In this document: positions 35,877 through 44,696 of the stretch, piece by piece
Layout of the letters: each line of letters opens with the position of its first letter
Numbering within the stretch: the stretch's first letter is position 1
Assembly (NCBI GenBank): GCA_900016875.1
Contig: FCNR01000040.1
Span: 1 to 64,000, forward strand
Source: Eubacteriaceae bacterium CHKCI004
GTDB taxonomy: Bacteria > Bacillota > Clostridia > Lachnospirales > Lachnospiraceae
Reading direction: 5' to 3'
Length of the DNA: 64,000 bases
Position numbers and translations under genes: made by a program
The notes under the pieces: generated by a model
Databases searched by the model: none
Told to the model about the DNA's origin: nothing
The model's input: the letters and a program-made list of their open reading frames with translations, nothing else

Positions 35877-36549
35877 CCTGCTCACCACCTTTAATCTTTC
35901 CGTCCTCAATACGCACGATTCGGTCGGCAAGCTGCGCGATCTCCTCATTATGAGTGATCATCACGATGGTCTGGCTGAATTTCTCTCCCGTAACCTTCAA
36001 AAGACTCAGCACATCCTGACTCGTTTTCGTGTCCAAATTCCCAGTCGGCTCATCACATAAGAGTATCGCAGGCTTCGTAGCCAGCGCCCGGGCGATGGCC
36101 ACCCGCTGCTGCTGCCCGCCGGAAAGCTGGTTCGGCATACTGTGCAGCCTCTCTTTCAGCCCCAGCACTTCCGCCACCTGCTCCACATACTCCGTGTCCA
36201 CCTCATTTCCATCAAGCTCAATGGGCAGCACAATATTTTCATAGACATTCAGCACCGGCACCAGATTATAGCTCTGGAACACAAAACCGATCTTCCTGCG
36301 CCGGAAAATGCACAGCGCATCCTCCTTCAGCCCGGAAATATCTTTCCCGTCCACAAACACGCTGCCCTCCGTAGGATAATCCAGACCTCCCAGCATATGG
36401 AGCAGCGTGGACTTTCCGCTGCCGCTGGTACCCACGATAGCCACAAACTCTCCCCTGTCAACAGTCAGATTCACACCGTCCAGCGCCTTCACCAGACTCT
36501 CCCCGCTGCCGTAATACTTTTTCAGATTCTCTGTACGCAAAACTTTCAT
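35869..36549 (-). CDS. MacB/LolD-type ABC transporter ATPase
   Basis: A 226-residue ATPase. Walker A is [11 protein letters not shown], the signature is [15 protein letters not shown], and Walker B is [12 protein letters not shown]. The ATG at 36549 follows GAAGG-rich sequence and starts the family's usual [14 protein letters not shown]; an ATG at 36654 would add a 35-residue tail without homology. It is coupled to the large FtsX permease downstream. Together they form a mechanotransmission-type exporter (family inference). Confidence 0.88.
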   Translation of the reverse strand: MKVLRTENLKKYYGSGESLVKALDGVNLTVDRGEFVAIVGTSGSGKSTLLHMLGGLDYPTEGSVFVDGKDISGLKEDALCIFRRRKIGFVFQSYNLVPVLNVYENIVLPIELDGNEVDTEYVEQVAEVLGLKERLHSMPNQLSGGQQQRVAIARALATKPAILLCDEPTGNLDTKTSQDVLSLLKVTGEKFSQTIVMITHNEEIAQLADRIVRIEDGKIKGGEQDA

Positions 36550-36783
36550 AACCTTCGCCTTCCCTTCCTTGCTTTCTTTACTCTGTACTAATTCTAACAT
36601 TTCATTCTTACCACAATCTTTCCGGAATCTAACAGATGTGAAAGAATGAGACATTCTTTATCGGAACCTTCCCACAGAAATCCCTTTCTTTTCCAATTAA
36701 ATCAAATTATAATATAAATAGATATAGACTTTATACTTATAATATGTTATAAATAATATCACAAATAAAAGGAGGTGAATACT

Positions 36784-37542
36784 ATGTCACTGACGAATGA
36801 TGACTTAAACACACTCCAGACAATGATGGAAACACTGCTCCATCGGGAACTGACACCAATGAAAGAAGACATCCGGTCGCTGAAAGAGGACGTGACAGAG
36901 CTTAAAACCGACGTCGCAGAGCTGAAGACTGATGTCACGGTTCTGAAATCCAATGTCGCGGAACTCAAGACTGATGTCGCAGTTCTGAAATCCGACGTCG
37001 CGGAACTTAAGACTGACGTCGCGGTTCTGAAATCCGACGTCACGGAACTCAAGACTGACGTCGCGGTTCTGAAATCTGATGTTGCAGAACTTAAGACTGA
37101 TGTCGCGGTTCTAAAAGCTGATGTGGCGGAACTTAAGGAAACTACCGAGATTCTGAAAGCTGACGTGGCGGAACTGAAATCCGATGTCATGGTTCTCAAA
37201 ACTGATGTCGCTGAACTCAAGGATACTACCGAAATTCTGAAAACTGACGTTGCTGAGCTGAAAACCAATGTCGCTGTTCTTCAAACTGATGTTTCAGAAC
37301 TCAAGGATACGTCCGATGTTTTAACACACGATGTCTCTGATCTAAACACTTTCTCCAGAGAGGCCAGAGAAGAGATGCGAAGGCTCAATTATAAAATCAC
37401 GCTGACCAATCAGAAAATAGACGACTTGAGACTGGATTTTGATATTTTCAAAGCCAGTGTAAAAAGAGAGTTCCATTCACTGAACGACAAAATGGATACC
37501 GTGATTGAAGTCTTGCGTGAAAGGGAGATGCTGCCACAGTAG
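36784..37542 (+). CDS. Heptad-repeat coiled-coil protein of unknown function
   Basis: A 252-residue protein with AAAAGGAGGTG upstream. From about residue 30 to 195 it is an almost perfect run of 7-residue repeats (ELKTDVA, VLKSDVA and variants), alternating in pairs so that the DNA repeats with a 42-base period. V and L fall at a and d positions, predicting a long parallel coiled coil about 25 nm long. The C-terminal 55 residues are less regular but still helical (REAREEMRRLNYKITLTNQKIDDLRLDFDIFKASVKREFHSLNDKMDTVIEVLRE). There is no signal peptide or membrane helix, so it is cytoplasmic. It is monocistronic with its own terminator. I do not recognise a specific function. Confidence 0.8.
   Translation: MSLTNDDLNTLQTMMETLLHRELTPMKEDIRSLKEDVTELKTDVAELKTDVTVLKSNVAELKTDVAVLKSDVAELKTDVAVLKSDVTELKTDVAVLKSDVAELKTDVAVLKADVAELKETTEILKADVAELKSDVMVLKTDVAELKDTTEILKTDVAELKTNVAVLQTDVSELKDTSDVLTHDVSDLNTFSREAREEMRRLNYKITLTNQKIDDLRLDFDIFKASVKREFHSLNDKMDTVIEVLREREMLPQ
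36886..37330 (+). repeat. Tandem coding repeats, 21/42-base period
   Basis: Degenerate units such as GCGGAACTTAAGACTGACGT and GCGGTTCTGAAATCCGACGT alternate. They encode the heptads of the coiled-coil protein. Copy number could change by slippage or recombination. Confidence 0.75.
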
Positions 37543-37572
37543 GCAGAGAAGAGGTACTTAATCAACATTAAG

Positions 37573-37626
37573 AATTGCGCTGTCCCTGAATGAAGAAGTT
37601 CTTTCAGATCAGGGCAGCGCATTTTT
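37573..37626 (+). terminator. Terminator of the coiled-coil gene
   Basis: GCGCTGTCCCTGA pairs with TCAGGGCAGCGC, with an inner GAAGAA/TTCTTTC helix; ATTTTT follows. Confidence 0.85.
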
Positions 37627-37638
37627 CAGTCCGGGCAA

Positions 37639-38628
37639 TCAGTCGATGGCTGTAACTTTCTTCCGGAAGACGACATACATGGCAATGGCCGTGATGAGTG
37701 CCGCCGCAGCAATTTGCCCGATGCTCTCCTGTATAAGAGAATCTTTGGAAAGCATCACCTGACGCAGGAAGAAAACGAGGAGGATGCTTATAATGGCGGC
37801 AGGGACAGATTTCTTGATCATGCCTGCGATAAATGACCAGAGAGATAAGATTGCGCAGGCTAAAATACTACTTCCCGCCGCAGAAGCAAATCGCGGCAAA
37901 AGTGCTGGTTGAAAGGAATCTTCCAGCATGTCAAAGGCCGCGTCTGCTCCGATGAGATACCCGCAGCATAGCAGATACCCGGCCGCCATGGCAGCTGCTG
38001 TAAATCCTGCTATGATGATGAGTTTTGCTGCAATCAGCTGCTTTTTGTTCAGCGGGCAGGCAAACAGAATCGTGATGGTTCTGGTATTATATTCTCCAAT
38101 TACAAAAGTGGCTGTGAGAACTGCCGCGTACACCAGAAACAGAAACGGTAGCAGAATGGATGTCATCTGAAACATGGAAGCAAAACTGTCTTTCGTCTGT
38201 TCCGGTTTTGTCAGAATTGCCCGCGCAATGGCGAGACGCTGCTTCATACCCAGAGAAAACTGTGAAACCGGCTTATTTTCCGCATGATGAAGACTCACTT
38301 CCTCAAGAACCTCCCCGATACGTTCCCGGTTATGATACCCCATATAATCACAGTACATTTCCAGATTCTGCCGTGCCGTCATCCTGTCGTAAAAATATGG
38401 ATTCTCGATGATCGATCCCATCCGTTTCAGACACTCATAACTGCGATCTGTGAGCTTTTCTCCAAAAAGATAAATCTCGCCGCTGTCCGCCGGAATCAGA
38501 TTGAGGAGCATCTTCATTATCGTGCTCTTTCCGGCTCCATTGGGCCCCACGCATCCATATATCTCCCCACGTTTTACGTGGAGGCTGACGCCGTCCACCA
38601 CGGTTTTATTCTTATAGGATTTTGTCAA
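37639..38628 (-). pseudogene. Deletion-fused ABC transporter remnant (ATPase N-half joined in frame to permease C-half)
   Basis: A 329-residue reading frame. Residues 1-143 are an ABC ATPase (Walker A GCVGPNGAGKST, signature FSLGMKQRLAIARAILTKPE). It stops just before where Walker B should be and passes directly into an ABC-2 type permease (residues 150-329, with helices such as ILLPFLFLVYAAVLTATFV). Walker B, the H-loop and the permease N-terminus are missing, so ATP hydrolysis is not expected. The only start is a TTG at 38628, preceded in frame by a stop, so the 5' end is also damaged: an ATG AAT AGA GTC nearby is out of frame. The neighbours are a response regulator and kinase, as in antimicrobial-peptide immunity loci. 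Confidence 0.8.
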
Positions 38629-38659
38629 ATGACTCTATTCATTTTATTGCAACATATTT

Positions 38660-39688
38660 TCACTGTTTTTCTGTCTCCTGCGCCGGAACTGATTTCCCTT
38701 CTCCTCCCGATGCGAATGTCAGCCGGAAAACGGTTCCTTCTCCCTTCTCGCTGCGAACTGTCAGGTCTGCCCGCATCTGAGCGGCAAGATTGCCGGCAAT
38801 GGCAAGACCGAGACCGCTCCCTCTTCCCTTTGTGTAGGCTCTGGCAAAGATCTTTTCCTGTTCTTCCGGAGCGATTCCTTCTCCATGATCCTCCACTTCC
38901 ACATAAACTTTTCCGTCCTGCCGGCAGAGGCGGAAGGCGAGGTACTGTCCTTCTTCTCCGTATTTTATGGCATTATCCAGCAGGTTTTTCAAAATCCGCT
39001 CCACAGCTCCTGCATCCGTCAGCACAGGGCAGGGCTCCTCTGTCATCCGAATATCCGCTTCAAAATGTTTTTTCTCCAGCAGATTATAATAATCAAGGAG
39101 TACTTCGTGGCAAATGCGGGAAAGATTGATTCGCTGTAAATGTAAAACCATATCTCCGGACTCCAGCTTGGACAAAGTGAAAAAGTCCTGCATGAGCACT
39201 GCAAGCTCGTCCGCTTTCTCAGAAATCTTTCCTGTCATCTCCCGGAGCCTTTCTTCTGAACTACTGCTTCTGACAGCAGGTTTGTCCTCGGTATCTCCTT
39301 TTGAAACATGTTTTCCCGAAATATGTTCTGCCATCTCCCTTTCCAGCATCTCGCTGTATCCTTTGAGAACGGTCAGCGGCGTCCTCAGGTCATGGGAAAT
39401 GTTTGTGAGAACCTGTTCCATGGAGCGCCGGGTACGCTGGTACTCCATTTGCTGCCGGTAAAAAACATCCAGCATCCGATTCAGGTCAGCCGTCATGTTC
39501 CTTATACCCGGATGTGCGGACGGCACCAGAATATACCCGCCTTTCTCTCCTGCAGCAAGATCCCGCAGCCGTTCATCCAGATAAAGGATTTCCCGGTGCA
39601 ATTCTTTATATTTATTTCTCTCCCAGACATACAAAGAAAAAAGGCAGAAGGATATAAACGCCCATCCTGCCATCATCCAGATATTCAT
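38660..39688 (-). CDS. Sensor histidine kinase
   Basis: A 342-residue kinase. One N-terminal membrane helix (WMMAGWAFISFCLFSLYVW) is followed by a short linker, the phospho-acceptor His in QVLTNISHDLRTPLTVLKGYSEML and the ATPase boxes KNLLDNAIKYGEEGQ, DHGEGIAPEE and GSGLGLAIAG. There is almost no extracellular domain, so it probably senses through a membrane partner such as the now-deleted ABC transporter. Its ATG directly abuts the response-regulator stop (TGA then ATG). Confidence 0.9.
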   Translation of the reverse strand: MNIWMMAGWAFISFCLFSLYVWERNKYKELHREILYLDERLRDLAAGEKGGYILVPSAHPGIRNMTADLNRMLDVFYRQQMEYQRTRRSMEQVLTNISHDLRTPLTVLKGYSEMLEREMAEHISGKHVSKGDTEDKPAVRSSSSEERLREMTGKISEKADELAVLMQDFFTLSKLESGDMVLHLQRINLSRICHEVLLDYYNLLEKKHFEADIRMTEEPCPVLTDAGAVERILKNLLDNAIKYGEEGQYLAFRLCRQDGKVYVEVEDHGEGIAPEEQEKIFARAYTKGRGSGLGLAIAGNLAAQMRADLTVRSEKGEGTVFRLTFASGGEGKSVPAQETEKQ

Positions 39689-40396
39689 TTATTCTTCCTC
39701 CATTTTATAGCCGATACCCCACAGAGTTTTAATATATACAATCTCGGGATTTGCCGGATTCTTAAGCTTTGCCCGCAGCCGATTCATATGGGAATTCAGT
39801 ACATTTTCTTCCCCATAATACGGCTCCTTCCAAACCAGCTCATAAAGAGCTTCTTTTGAAAACGCCCGGCCCGGATTTGCGGCGAGAAGTGAGAGAATAT
39901 CAAATTCTGTCCGGGTCAGCTGCAATGGCCGCCCGCTCTGGGTCACTGTGCGTTTCGAGATATTTATCTCCAGATCCTTATATGTGAGAATCCTGTCTTT
40001 TCTGACGGTGTTGTCATACTGCATCCTGCGGCGGATATTTGCTCGGATTCTCGCCGTAAGCTCAATCAGAGAAAAGGGCTTTACCACATAATCGTCCGCT
40101 CCCACATTCAGTCCCATCACTTTATCTGTATCCGTGTCTTTTGCCGTAATGATGATAATGGGAAGACTGCTGCTTTCCCGGATGGCACGAATGACTTCCA
40201 TGCCGCTCATATCCGGCAGCATCAGATCAACCAGAGCGAGAACGTAATCTCCGTCGGCAAAGGCCCGGAGGGCAGCTTCTCCTTTATGATATACGTCTAC
40301 CTGAAAAGATTCTCCTCTCAGATAATCACGTACCATCCCGCAGATTCCCTGGTCGTCCTCCACAAGAATTATTTTCTGTTCTTCTATTTCCTGCAT
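39689..40396 (-). CDS. OmpR/PhoB-family response regulator
   Basis: A 235-residue regulator. The receiver domain has the phospho-acceptor Asp in LALVDLMLPDMSG and the conserved Lys in VVKPFSLIEL. The C-terminal winged helix (LQLTRTEFDILSLLAANPGRAFSKEALYELVWKE) binds DNA. It forms a pair with the kinase downstream. Two tandem 16-base repeats start 27 bases upstream of its ATG and may be its own binding site. Confidence 0.93.
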   Translation of the reverse strand: MQEIEEQKIILVEDDQGICGMVRDYLRGESFQVDVYHKGEAALRAFADGDYVLALVDLMLPDMSGMEVIRAIRESSSLPIIIITAKDTDTDKVMGLNVGADDYVVKPFSLIELTARIRANIRRRMQYDNTVRKDRILTYKDLEINISKRTVTQSGRPLQLTRTEFDILSLLAANPGRAFSKEALYELVWKEPYYGEENVLNSHMNRLRAKLKNPANPEIVYIKTLWGIGYKMEEE

Positions 40397-40423
40397 TGTC
40401 TCGCTTCTCCTTATATATTCTCT

Positions 40424-40455
40424 CCATATATATGATAAACCATATATATGATAAA
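40424..40455. repeat. Two perfect tandem 16-bp repeats upstream of the response regulator
   Basis: CCATATATATGATAAA occurs twice without a gap (40424-40439 and 40440-40455), just before the ribosome site of the response-regulator gene. OmpR-type regulators usually bind direct repeats, so this is a candidate autoregulatory site that may also include the -10 region. Confidence 0.6.
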
Positions 40456-40535
40456 ACAGAACCTTTTACAGACTGTTTTCGCTGTTCTTTCTGCGATAAA
40501 ACATGCTATTTCACAGGCTGCCGGCGCTTCCAATG

Positions 40536-41396
40536 CTATCTCCCTTTATGGAGATAAATCATAAACTCTGCGCCTTCCCCCGGCTTCGACTTCACCTTGA
40601 CGTAGCCGTCCTCTTTTTTGAGGATCTCCCGGGTGAGATACAGGCCGATTCCCACGCCTTCTTCCTGGCTGACTTCCTCCGCCCGGTAGAGCCGGCCGAA
40701 AATCTTCGAGATTTCTTCCTCCCGGATTCCGATGCCCTCATCTTTGATGCTCACCGCCAGATACATCTCATACTCAGTGACAGAAATGGTGACCGTGCTT
40801 CCCGCCGGGGAATATTTCACCGCGTTGTCCAGTACATTTCCTACGGCCTCTTTGGTCCATTTAAAATCAAAAGAGGCGCAGGCTTCTCCCTCGTAGGTAT
40901 TATGAATGGTGATACGTTTTTGCTCCGCTTTGGCGACAGCCTCGTCGATCACTTCTGACAGCAGAGGGAGAATCAGCTGTTTTTCAGTGCGAACCTCCAC
41001 GATATTACTCTCCAGCCGGGACATTTTTGTGAGAGACTGGATGAGAAATTCCAGCTTCTCGGTCTGTCGCGTGAGTTCTTTTAACATCCCAAGCGCTTCC
41101 TCCTGCCGTGTCATTCCCGTCTCCGTCAGGAGCAGTTCTTCCAGCAGCGACACATATAGCCGGATGTTGGTCATGGGCGTCTTGGTCTGATGGGAAATGT
41201 CTGAAACAAGACTTTTTACATTTTCTTTTTCCCGGGTCAGAGCATCTCTGGACAGAGACGATGCGGTGAGGAAACGCTTCCATTTCGTTTCCAGCCGGGA
41301 AAGCTTTGTCTCGTCATAATCGCTCTCGCGAAAATCGCCGGTCAGCGCCGCGTCAAGCATCCGGTCCAGCCGGTTGATCGTTCTGTTTTCAAACAT
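40536..41396 (-). CDS. Sensor histidine kinase without transmembrane segments
   Basis: A 286-residue kinase starting at the ATG at 41396, after CAGGAGG. It has a helical N-terminus, the His box SDISHQTKTPMTNIRLYVSLL, and the ATPase boxes GNVLDNAVKYSPAG, DEGIGIREEEISKIFGRLYRAE and GVGIGLYLTREI. I see no membrane helix or sensor domain, so it should be cytoplasmic or rely on a partner protein. It follows its response regulator after 38 bases. A related arrangement controls FtsX-type ABC exporters in Clostridia, and one lies 4 kb downstream. Confidence 0.88.
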   Translation of the reverse strand: MFENRTINRLDRMLDAALTGDFRESDYDETKLSRLETKWKRFLTASSLSRDALTREKENVKSLVSDISHQTKTPMTNIRLYVSLLEELLLTETGMTRQEEALGMLKELTRQTEKLEFLIQSLTKMSRLESNIVEVRTEKQLILPLLSEVIDEAVAKAEQKRITIHNTYEGEACASFDFKWTKEAVGNVLDNAVKYSPAGSTVTISVTEYEMYLAVSIKDEGIGIREEEISKIFGRLYRAEEVSQEEGVGIGLYLTREILKKEDGYVKVKSKPGEGAEFMIYLHKGR

Positions 41397-41434
41397 GCGT
41401 AATCCTCCTGTCATCGGAATCAGTCCGGCGGTTC

Positions 41435-42211
41435 CTATTCTTCCCGCGTTCCGGCCTTACCGTCATTTTCCGACTCTTTCTTCTTTTTCTTCCATATATA
41501 GCCCTGTCCGTAAACGGTCTGGATATAGGATGCACCATCCTTTTTATTCTCCAGTTTCCTGCGCAGACGATTAATCGTCACCGACAGGGCATTCTCATCC
41601 ACATACTCCCCGCCGTCGCTCCACAGGCGGTCCACCAGCACATTGCGGGTCAGAATCCTTCCGGCATTCTCCACCAGAAGTCTCAGAAGCTTCTGTTCAT
41701 TGACACTGAGGGAAACAGCGCGTTCGTCCCGGAAAAATTCCAGCCGGTCAAAGTCAAACCGAAAAGTGTCTTCCTCATACACGGCGCTATCCGCCGCCTG
41801 TCTCTGCCGGATTCCCTGCTCATGTCCTCCGTCCTGCTGCGCGCCATTACGGGCCGCGATACGTTTCATAAAAAGCTGAATCCTTGCCCTGAGGACAGCC
41901 AGACTGAAGGGCTTTGTCATATAGTCGTCGGCTCCCAGCGTCAGTCCCATCACCTCATCCGTCTCCATATCGTTGGCCGTCAGAATAAGAACAAGGACGT
42001 CCGAGCGCTCCTTCACCCACTGCAGATAGTCGTAGCCACTGCCGTCAGGCAGATTAATATCAAGAATCACGATATCCGGCACATTTGCTCCGAAGTCTTC
42101 CTTCGCCTGCCGGACACTGCTGCTCTGGATAAATGTAATGCCATCTTCCCGAAGGGCCAGACGGATACCATCGCTCAGCGCTCTGTCATCCTCCACAATC
42201 TGAATCCGCAT
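41435..42211 (-). CDS. OmpR/PhoB-family response regulator
   Basis: A 258-residue regulator. The receiver Asp is in DIVILDINLPDGSG and the Lys in MTKPFSLAVL. The DNA-binding domain reads VSLSVNEQKLLRLLVENAGRILTRNVLVDRLW. Between them is a longer than usual linker (about 30 residues, NGAQQDGGHEQGIRQRQAADSA), probably flexible. The ATG at 42211 follows AGGAGGAG; longer forms are unsupported. Three TGCA words spaced exactly 9 bases lie 54-75 bases upstream. Confidence 0.92.
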   Translation of the reverse strand: MRIQIVEDDRALSDGIRLALREDGITFIQSSSVRQAKEDFGANVPDIVILDINLPDGSGYDYLQWVKERSDVLVLILTANDMETDEVMGLTLGADDYMTKPFSLAVLRARIQLFMKRIAARNGAQQDGGHEQGIRQRQAADSAVYEEDTFRFDFDRLEFFRDERAVSLSVNEQKLLRLLVENAGRILTRNVLVDRLWSDGGEYVDENALSVTINRLRRKLENKKDGASYIQTVYGQGYIWKKKKKESENDGKAGTREE

Positions 42212-42463
42212 GTTGTCTCCTCCTGTTCTGTCTGCATATCTCCCGTCTACTATAACACATCCTCTGCATTTTCTGCAAAAAATGCAAAAAATGTTTCCCG
42301 CGAATCGAATAATCGCGCTTGCCTTGTCGCCGGGGGTGTGATATATTGTATCGTATTGTAATATAGTAGTAAATGTACGGCACTGCGCCGCATTTGCTCT
42401 CCAAATCACAGTGTGCTTCCTGCTTCACTGTGTAAAATTATGCTATGAGAAAGGACAGATTTT

Positions 42464-43306
42464 ATGAAAAACAAGAATAACGGTGTGCTGCATCTGATTC
42501 TTCGTCTCCTTCAGGGAATGCTGATCGGTGTGGGCGCTGTGCTGCCCGGTATCTCCGGCGGCGTTCTCTGTGTTGTTTTTGGTATTTATAAGCCGGTCAT
42601 GGAGCTTCTGGGAAGCCCGTTCAAACGGTTCAAAACCCACGTTCCAAAGCTGCTTCCGGTCATCGTGGGCGGCGCCATCGGCTTTCTCGGCGTGGCAAAG
42701 ATTCTGGCATTTTTCCTGGAAAAATATCCGGAACCGTCCGTCTGCCTGTTTATCGGACTTATTACCGGTATGCTGCCATCCTTATTCCGGGAGGCAGGCG
42801 AGCAGGGACGGCCAAAAGGCTGCTGGATCGCACTGGTCGTTGCTTTCGCCATCATTCTGGCGTTGCTGATTTCCCTGAACCTGTTTTCCGTGACGATCAC
42901 ACCAAACTTCGGATGGTACATTTTCTGCGGATTCTGCCTGGCGCTGAGCGTGATCGCTCCGGGTATGAGCTTCTCCACACTGCTGATGCCCCTTGGCCTG
43001 TACACGCCGTTCGTTGACGGCATCGGCAATCTGGAGATGGGAATTATCGTTCCGGCCGGCATCGGCGCTGTGGTAACGGTCATCTGCCTGGCAAGAGCTG
43101 TGGACGCGCTGTTTGATCATTATTATCCATATGCGTTCCACGCCATCATCGGTATCGTCATCGCCGCTACCATCATGATCATTCCGGTTGACAGCTTTAC
43201 CGTTTCCGTCGGCTCCGCCGTCACAAATATCATCTGCATTGTGGTCGGCATCGTGGCTGCGCTGGCACTGGACGCCTTTAATTCAAAGATTCCGGTGGAG
43301 GACTAA
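42464..43306 (+). CDS. popT: DUF368-family undecaprenyl-phosphate flippase (PopT-like)
   Basis: A 280-residue polytopic membrane protein with about eight helices and AGAAAGGA upstream. The N-terminal signature is GMLIGVGAVLPGISGGVLCVVFGIYKPVMELL, and the second half-repeat is GFCLALSVIAPGMSFSTLLMPLGLYTPF. DUF368 proteins were shown to return the lipid carrier C55-P across the membrane for cell-wall synthesis (PopT). It stands alone between response regulator 42211 and a bidirectional terminator. The gene symbol is assigned by family. Confidence 0.85.
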   Translation: MKNKNNGVLHLILRLLQGMLIGVGAVLPGISGGVLCVVFGIYKPVMELLGSPFKRFKTHVPKLLPVIVGGAIGFLGVAKILAFFLEKYPEPSVCLFIGLITGMLPSLFREAGEQGRPKGCWIALVVAFAIILALLISLNLFSVTITPNFGWYIFCGFCLALSVIAPGMSFSTLLMPLGLYTPFVDGIGNLEMGIIVPAGIGAVVTVICLARAVDALFDHYYPYAFHAIIGIVIAATIMIIPVDSFTVSVGSAVTNIICIVVGIVAALALDAFNSKIPVED

Positions 43307-43425
43307 TCCTGCCGGGTGTATCTAATCCTACCGGATGTATTAAGCCTGGCAGATAAATGAAGACTGACAGGCAGCCCTCATTACAAAATAATGGGCAATA
43401 AAAAGACATAATCAAGAGCATAATA

Positions 43426-43518
43426 AAAAGAGTGAATGTTTCCGTGCATCAAAGAAAATTGACTCCCAAAGGAGTTCTCTGCTTCTTTGAATGCATATAG
43501 ACATTCACTCTTTTTTAT
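43426..43518. terminator. Long bidirectional terminator hairpin
   Basis: AAAAAGAGTGAATGT pairs with ACATTCACTCTTTTTT; inner helices TGCATcAAAGAA / TTCTTTgAATGCA and ACTCC/GGAGT extend it. It separates the DUF368 gene from the convergent HAD gene. Apart from this, I see nothing in 43307-43597. Confidence 0.85.
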
Positions 43519-43597
43519 AAATGAACTTTGCAGTTAAGCTTTAGGGTTTCCCGGCTATTTCTTAACTATTCATCTTTATTCGACAGACCGGCTTCTG

Positions 43598-44266
43598 TTA
43601 TACCTGCCCTTCTCTCAGCCGCTCCCGCAGATATTCTTTTACTTCGATCAAAGACGGCAGAATACAGCAGGCAAGCTCACGCATCTCCTCATCCGGCTGT
43701 TTGATATCTGGCACCATGATGCAGGAAAGCCCGGCCCTCGTGGCAGAACGGACGCCGTTAAAGGAATCTTCCACGGCGTAAGCGTTTTCCGGCTCCACAT
43801 CCAGCTGTCCGCAGGCTTTCAGATAGATCTCCGGGTCCGGCTTGCTTTTTGTGATGGTATCGCCGCAGACCATCACGTCAAAAAACGGCAGCAGCCCTGC
43901 CTCCCTGATCTCGTCATGGACGATGGCCTCCCTGGAAGAGGTGGCGAGGGCAATCTTAATCCCCTGCTCCTTCAGGAACGACAGAAGCTCCTCCACGCCT
44001 GCTTTCTTCTGAAGCTTGCCGCCGCTGGCCCGCTCACGGAACAGGCGAATCACTTCTTTTTCATAAGCATCGTACGGGAAATCCTGTCCGTACACATCAA
44101 GAAATATCCCTTTGGTCTCCGCATCATTGACGCCCAGACAAAGATAATTGGTATGTTCCACATCCGGAATCCCGTCTTTCTTTGTGACATCCACCCAGCA
44201 CTGTGTTAACAGAGTCTCGGAGTCAAAAATGACGCCGTCCATGTCAAAAACAACTGCCTGAATCAT
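43598..44266 (-). CDS. HAD-superfamily hydrolase, beta-phosphoglucomutase-like
   Basis: A 222-residue phosphatase or mutase with CAGGGAGG upstream. Motif I is FDMDGVIFDSE (nucleophile Asp at position 8), motif II ALATSSREA, motif III KPDPEIYLKACGQL and motif IV AVEDSFNGVRSA. A C1-type helical cap lies between motifs I and II. The substrate is probably a small sugar phosphate but cannot be read from sequence. Confidence 0.85.
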   Translation of the reverse strand: MIQAVVFDMDGVIFDSETLLTQCWVDVTKKDGIPDVEHTNYLCLGVNDAETKGIFLDVYGQDFPYDAYEKEVIRLFRERASGGKLQKKAGVEELLSFLKEQGIKIALATSSREAIVHDEIREAGLLPFFDVMVCGDTITKSKPDPEIYLKACGQLDVEPENAYAVEDSFNGVRSATRAGLSCIMVPDIKQPDEEMRELACCILPSLIEVKEYLRERLREGQV

Positions 44267-44458
44267 AGTATCCTCCCTGAAATAAATGTATCGTGATCAC
44301 ACTGCTCTCTTTTCGCCGCGCCGGATCTTCCGGCCGCCCAAAAATCGCAGTGTTTGCGCCTATCATATCGTGTTTTGGGGGAAAATACAAGACCCACGCT
44401 ACAATCCTCTCTTTCTCCTGACAAAAGGCAGTCTTTTGATGAAACGCACATTTTTTTC

Positions 44459-44487
44459 TTGACATTTCTTTAAAATACTTTTATATT
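44459..44487 (+). promoter_or_regulatory. Promoter of the thi operon
   Basis: TTGACA (44459-44464), a 17-base spacer and TATATT (44482-44487). Transcription would start about 15 bases before the TPP aptamer. Confidence 0.75.
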
Positions 44488-44504
44488 AGAAAACGTAAAT
44501 AAAT

Positions 44505-44592
44505 ATGGGGAGCTTGTAAACAGGCTGAGAGGAAGTTGTGAATTTCGACCCGGGAACCTGATTTGGATAATGCCAACGTAGGAATAAGATGA
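44505..44592 (+). ncRNA. TPP (THI-box) riboswitch aptamer
   Basis: It contains the conserved GGGGAGC, GGCTGAGAGG, GACCCGGGAACCTGATTTGGATAATGCC and AACGTAGGAATAAG blocks in order. It precedes thiS/F/G/H/E, so thiamine pyrophosphate should switch the operon off. Confidence 0.95.
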
Positions 44593-44598
44593 CAATTG

Positions 44599-44630
44599 CG
44601 GGAGATGGCAGATGCCACCTCCCGATTTTT
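44599..44630 (+). terminator. TPP riboswitch expression-platform terminator
   Basis: CGGGAGATGGCA pairs with TGCCACCTCCCG (one mismatch) and ATTTTT follows, only 7 bases after the aptamer. Confidence 0.85.
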
Positions 44631-44696
44631 GCTTATTATCAGGATATTTACACAATAACATAAGGTAGAACATGTGATTGAACGGAGACAATTTCT

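Noticed and set aside
36886-37330. CRISPR-like repeat array
   Set aside because: Repeats are contiguous coding heptads without spacers and without cas genes.
36775-37542. Membrane or phage tail-fibre reading of the coiled-coil gene
   Set aside because: No signal peptide, membrane helix or phage neighbours; the strict heptads suggest a cytoplasmic rod.
43307-43425. Possible small RNA between the DUF368 gene and its terminator
   Set aside because: Short related CCGGGTGTAT/CCGGATGTATT words are present, but no promoter or stable fold beyond the terminator was seen.
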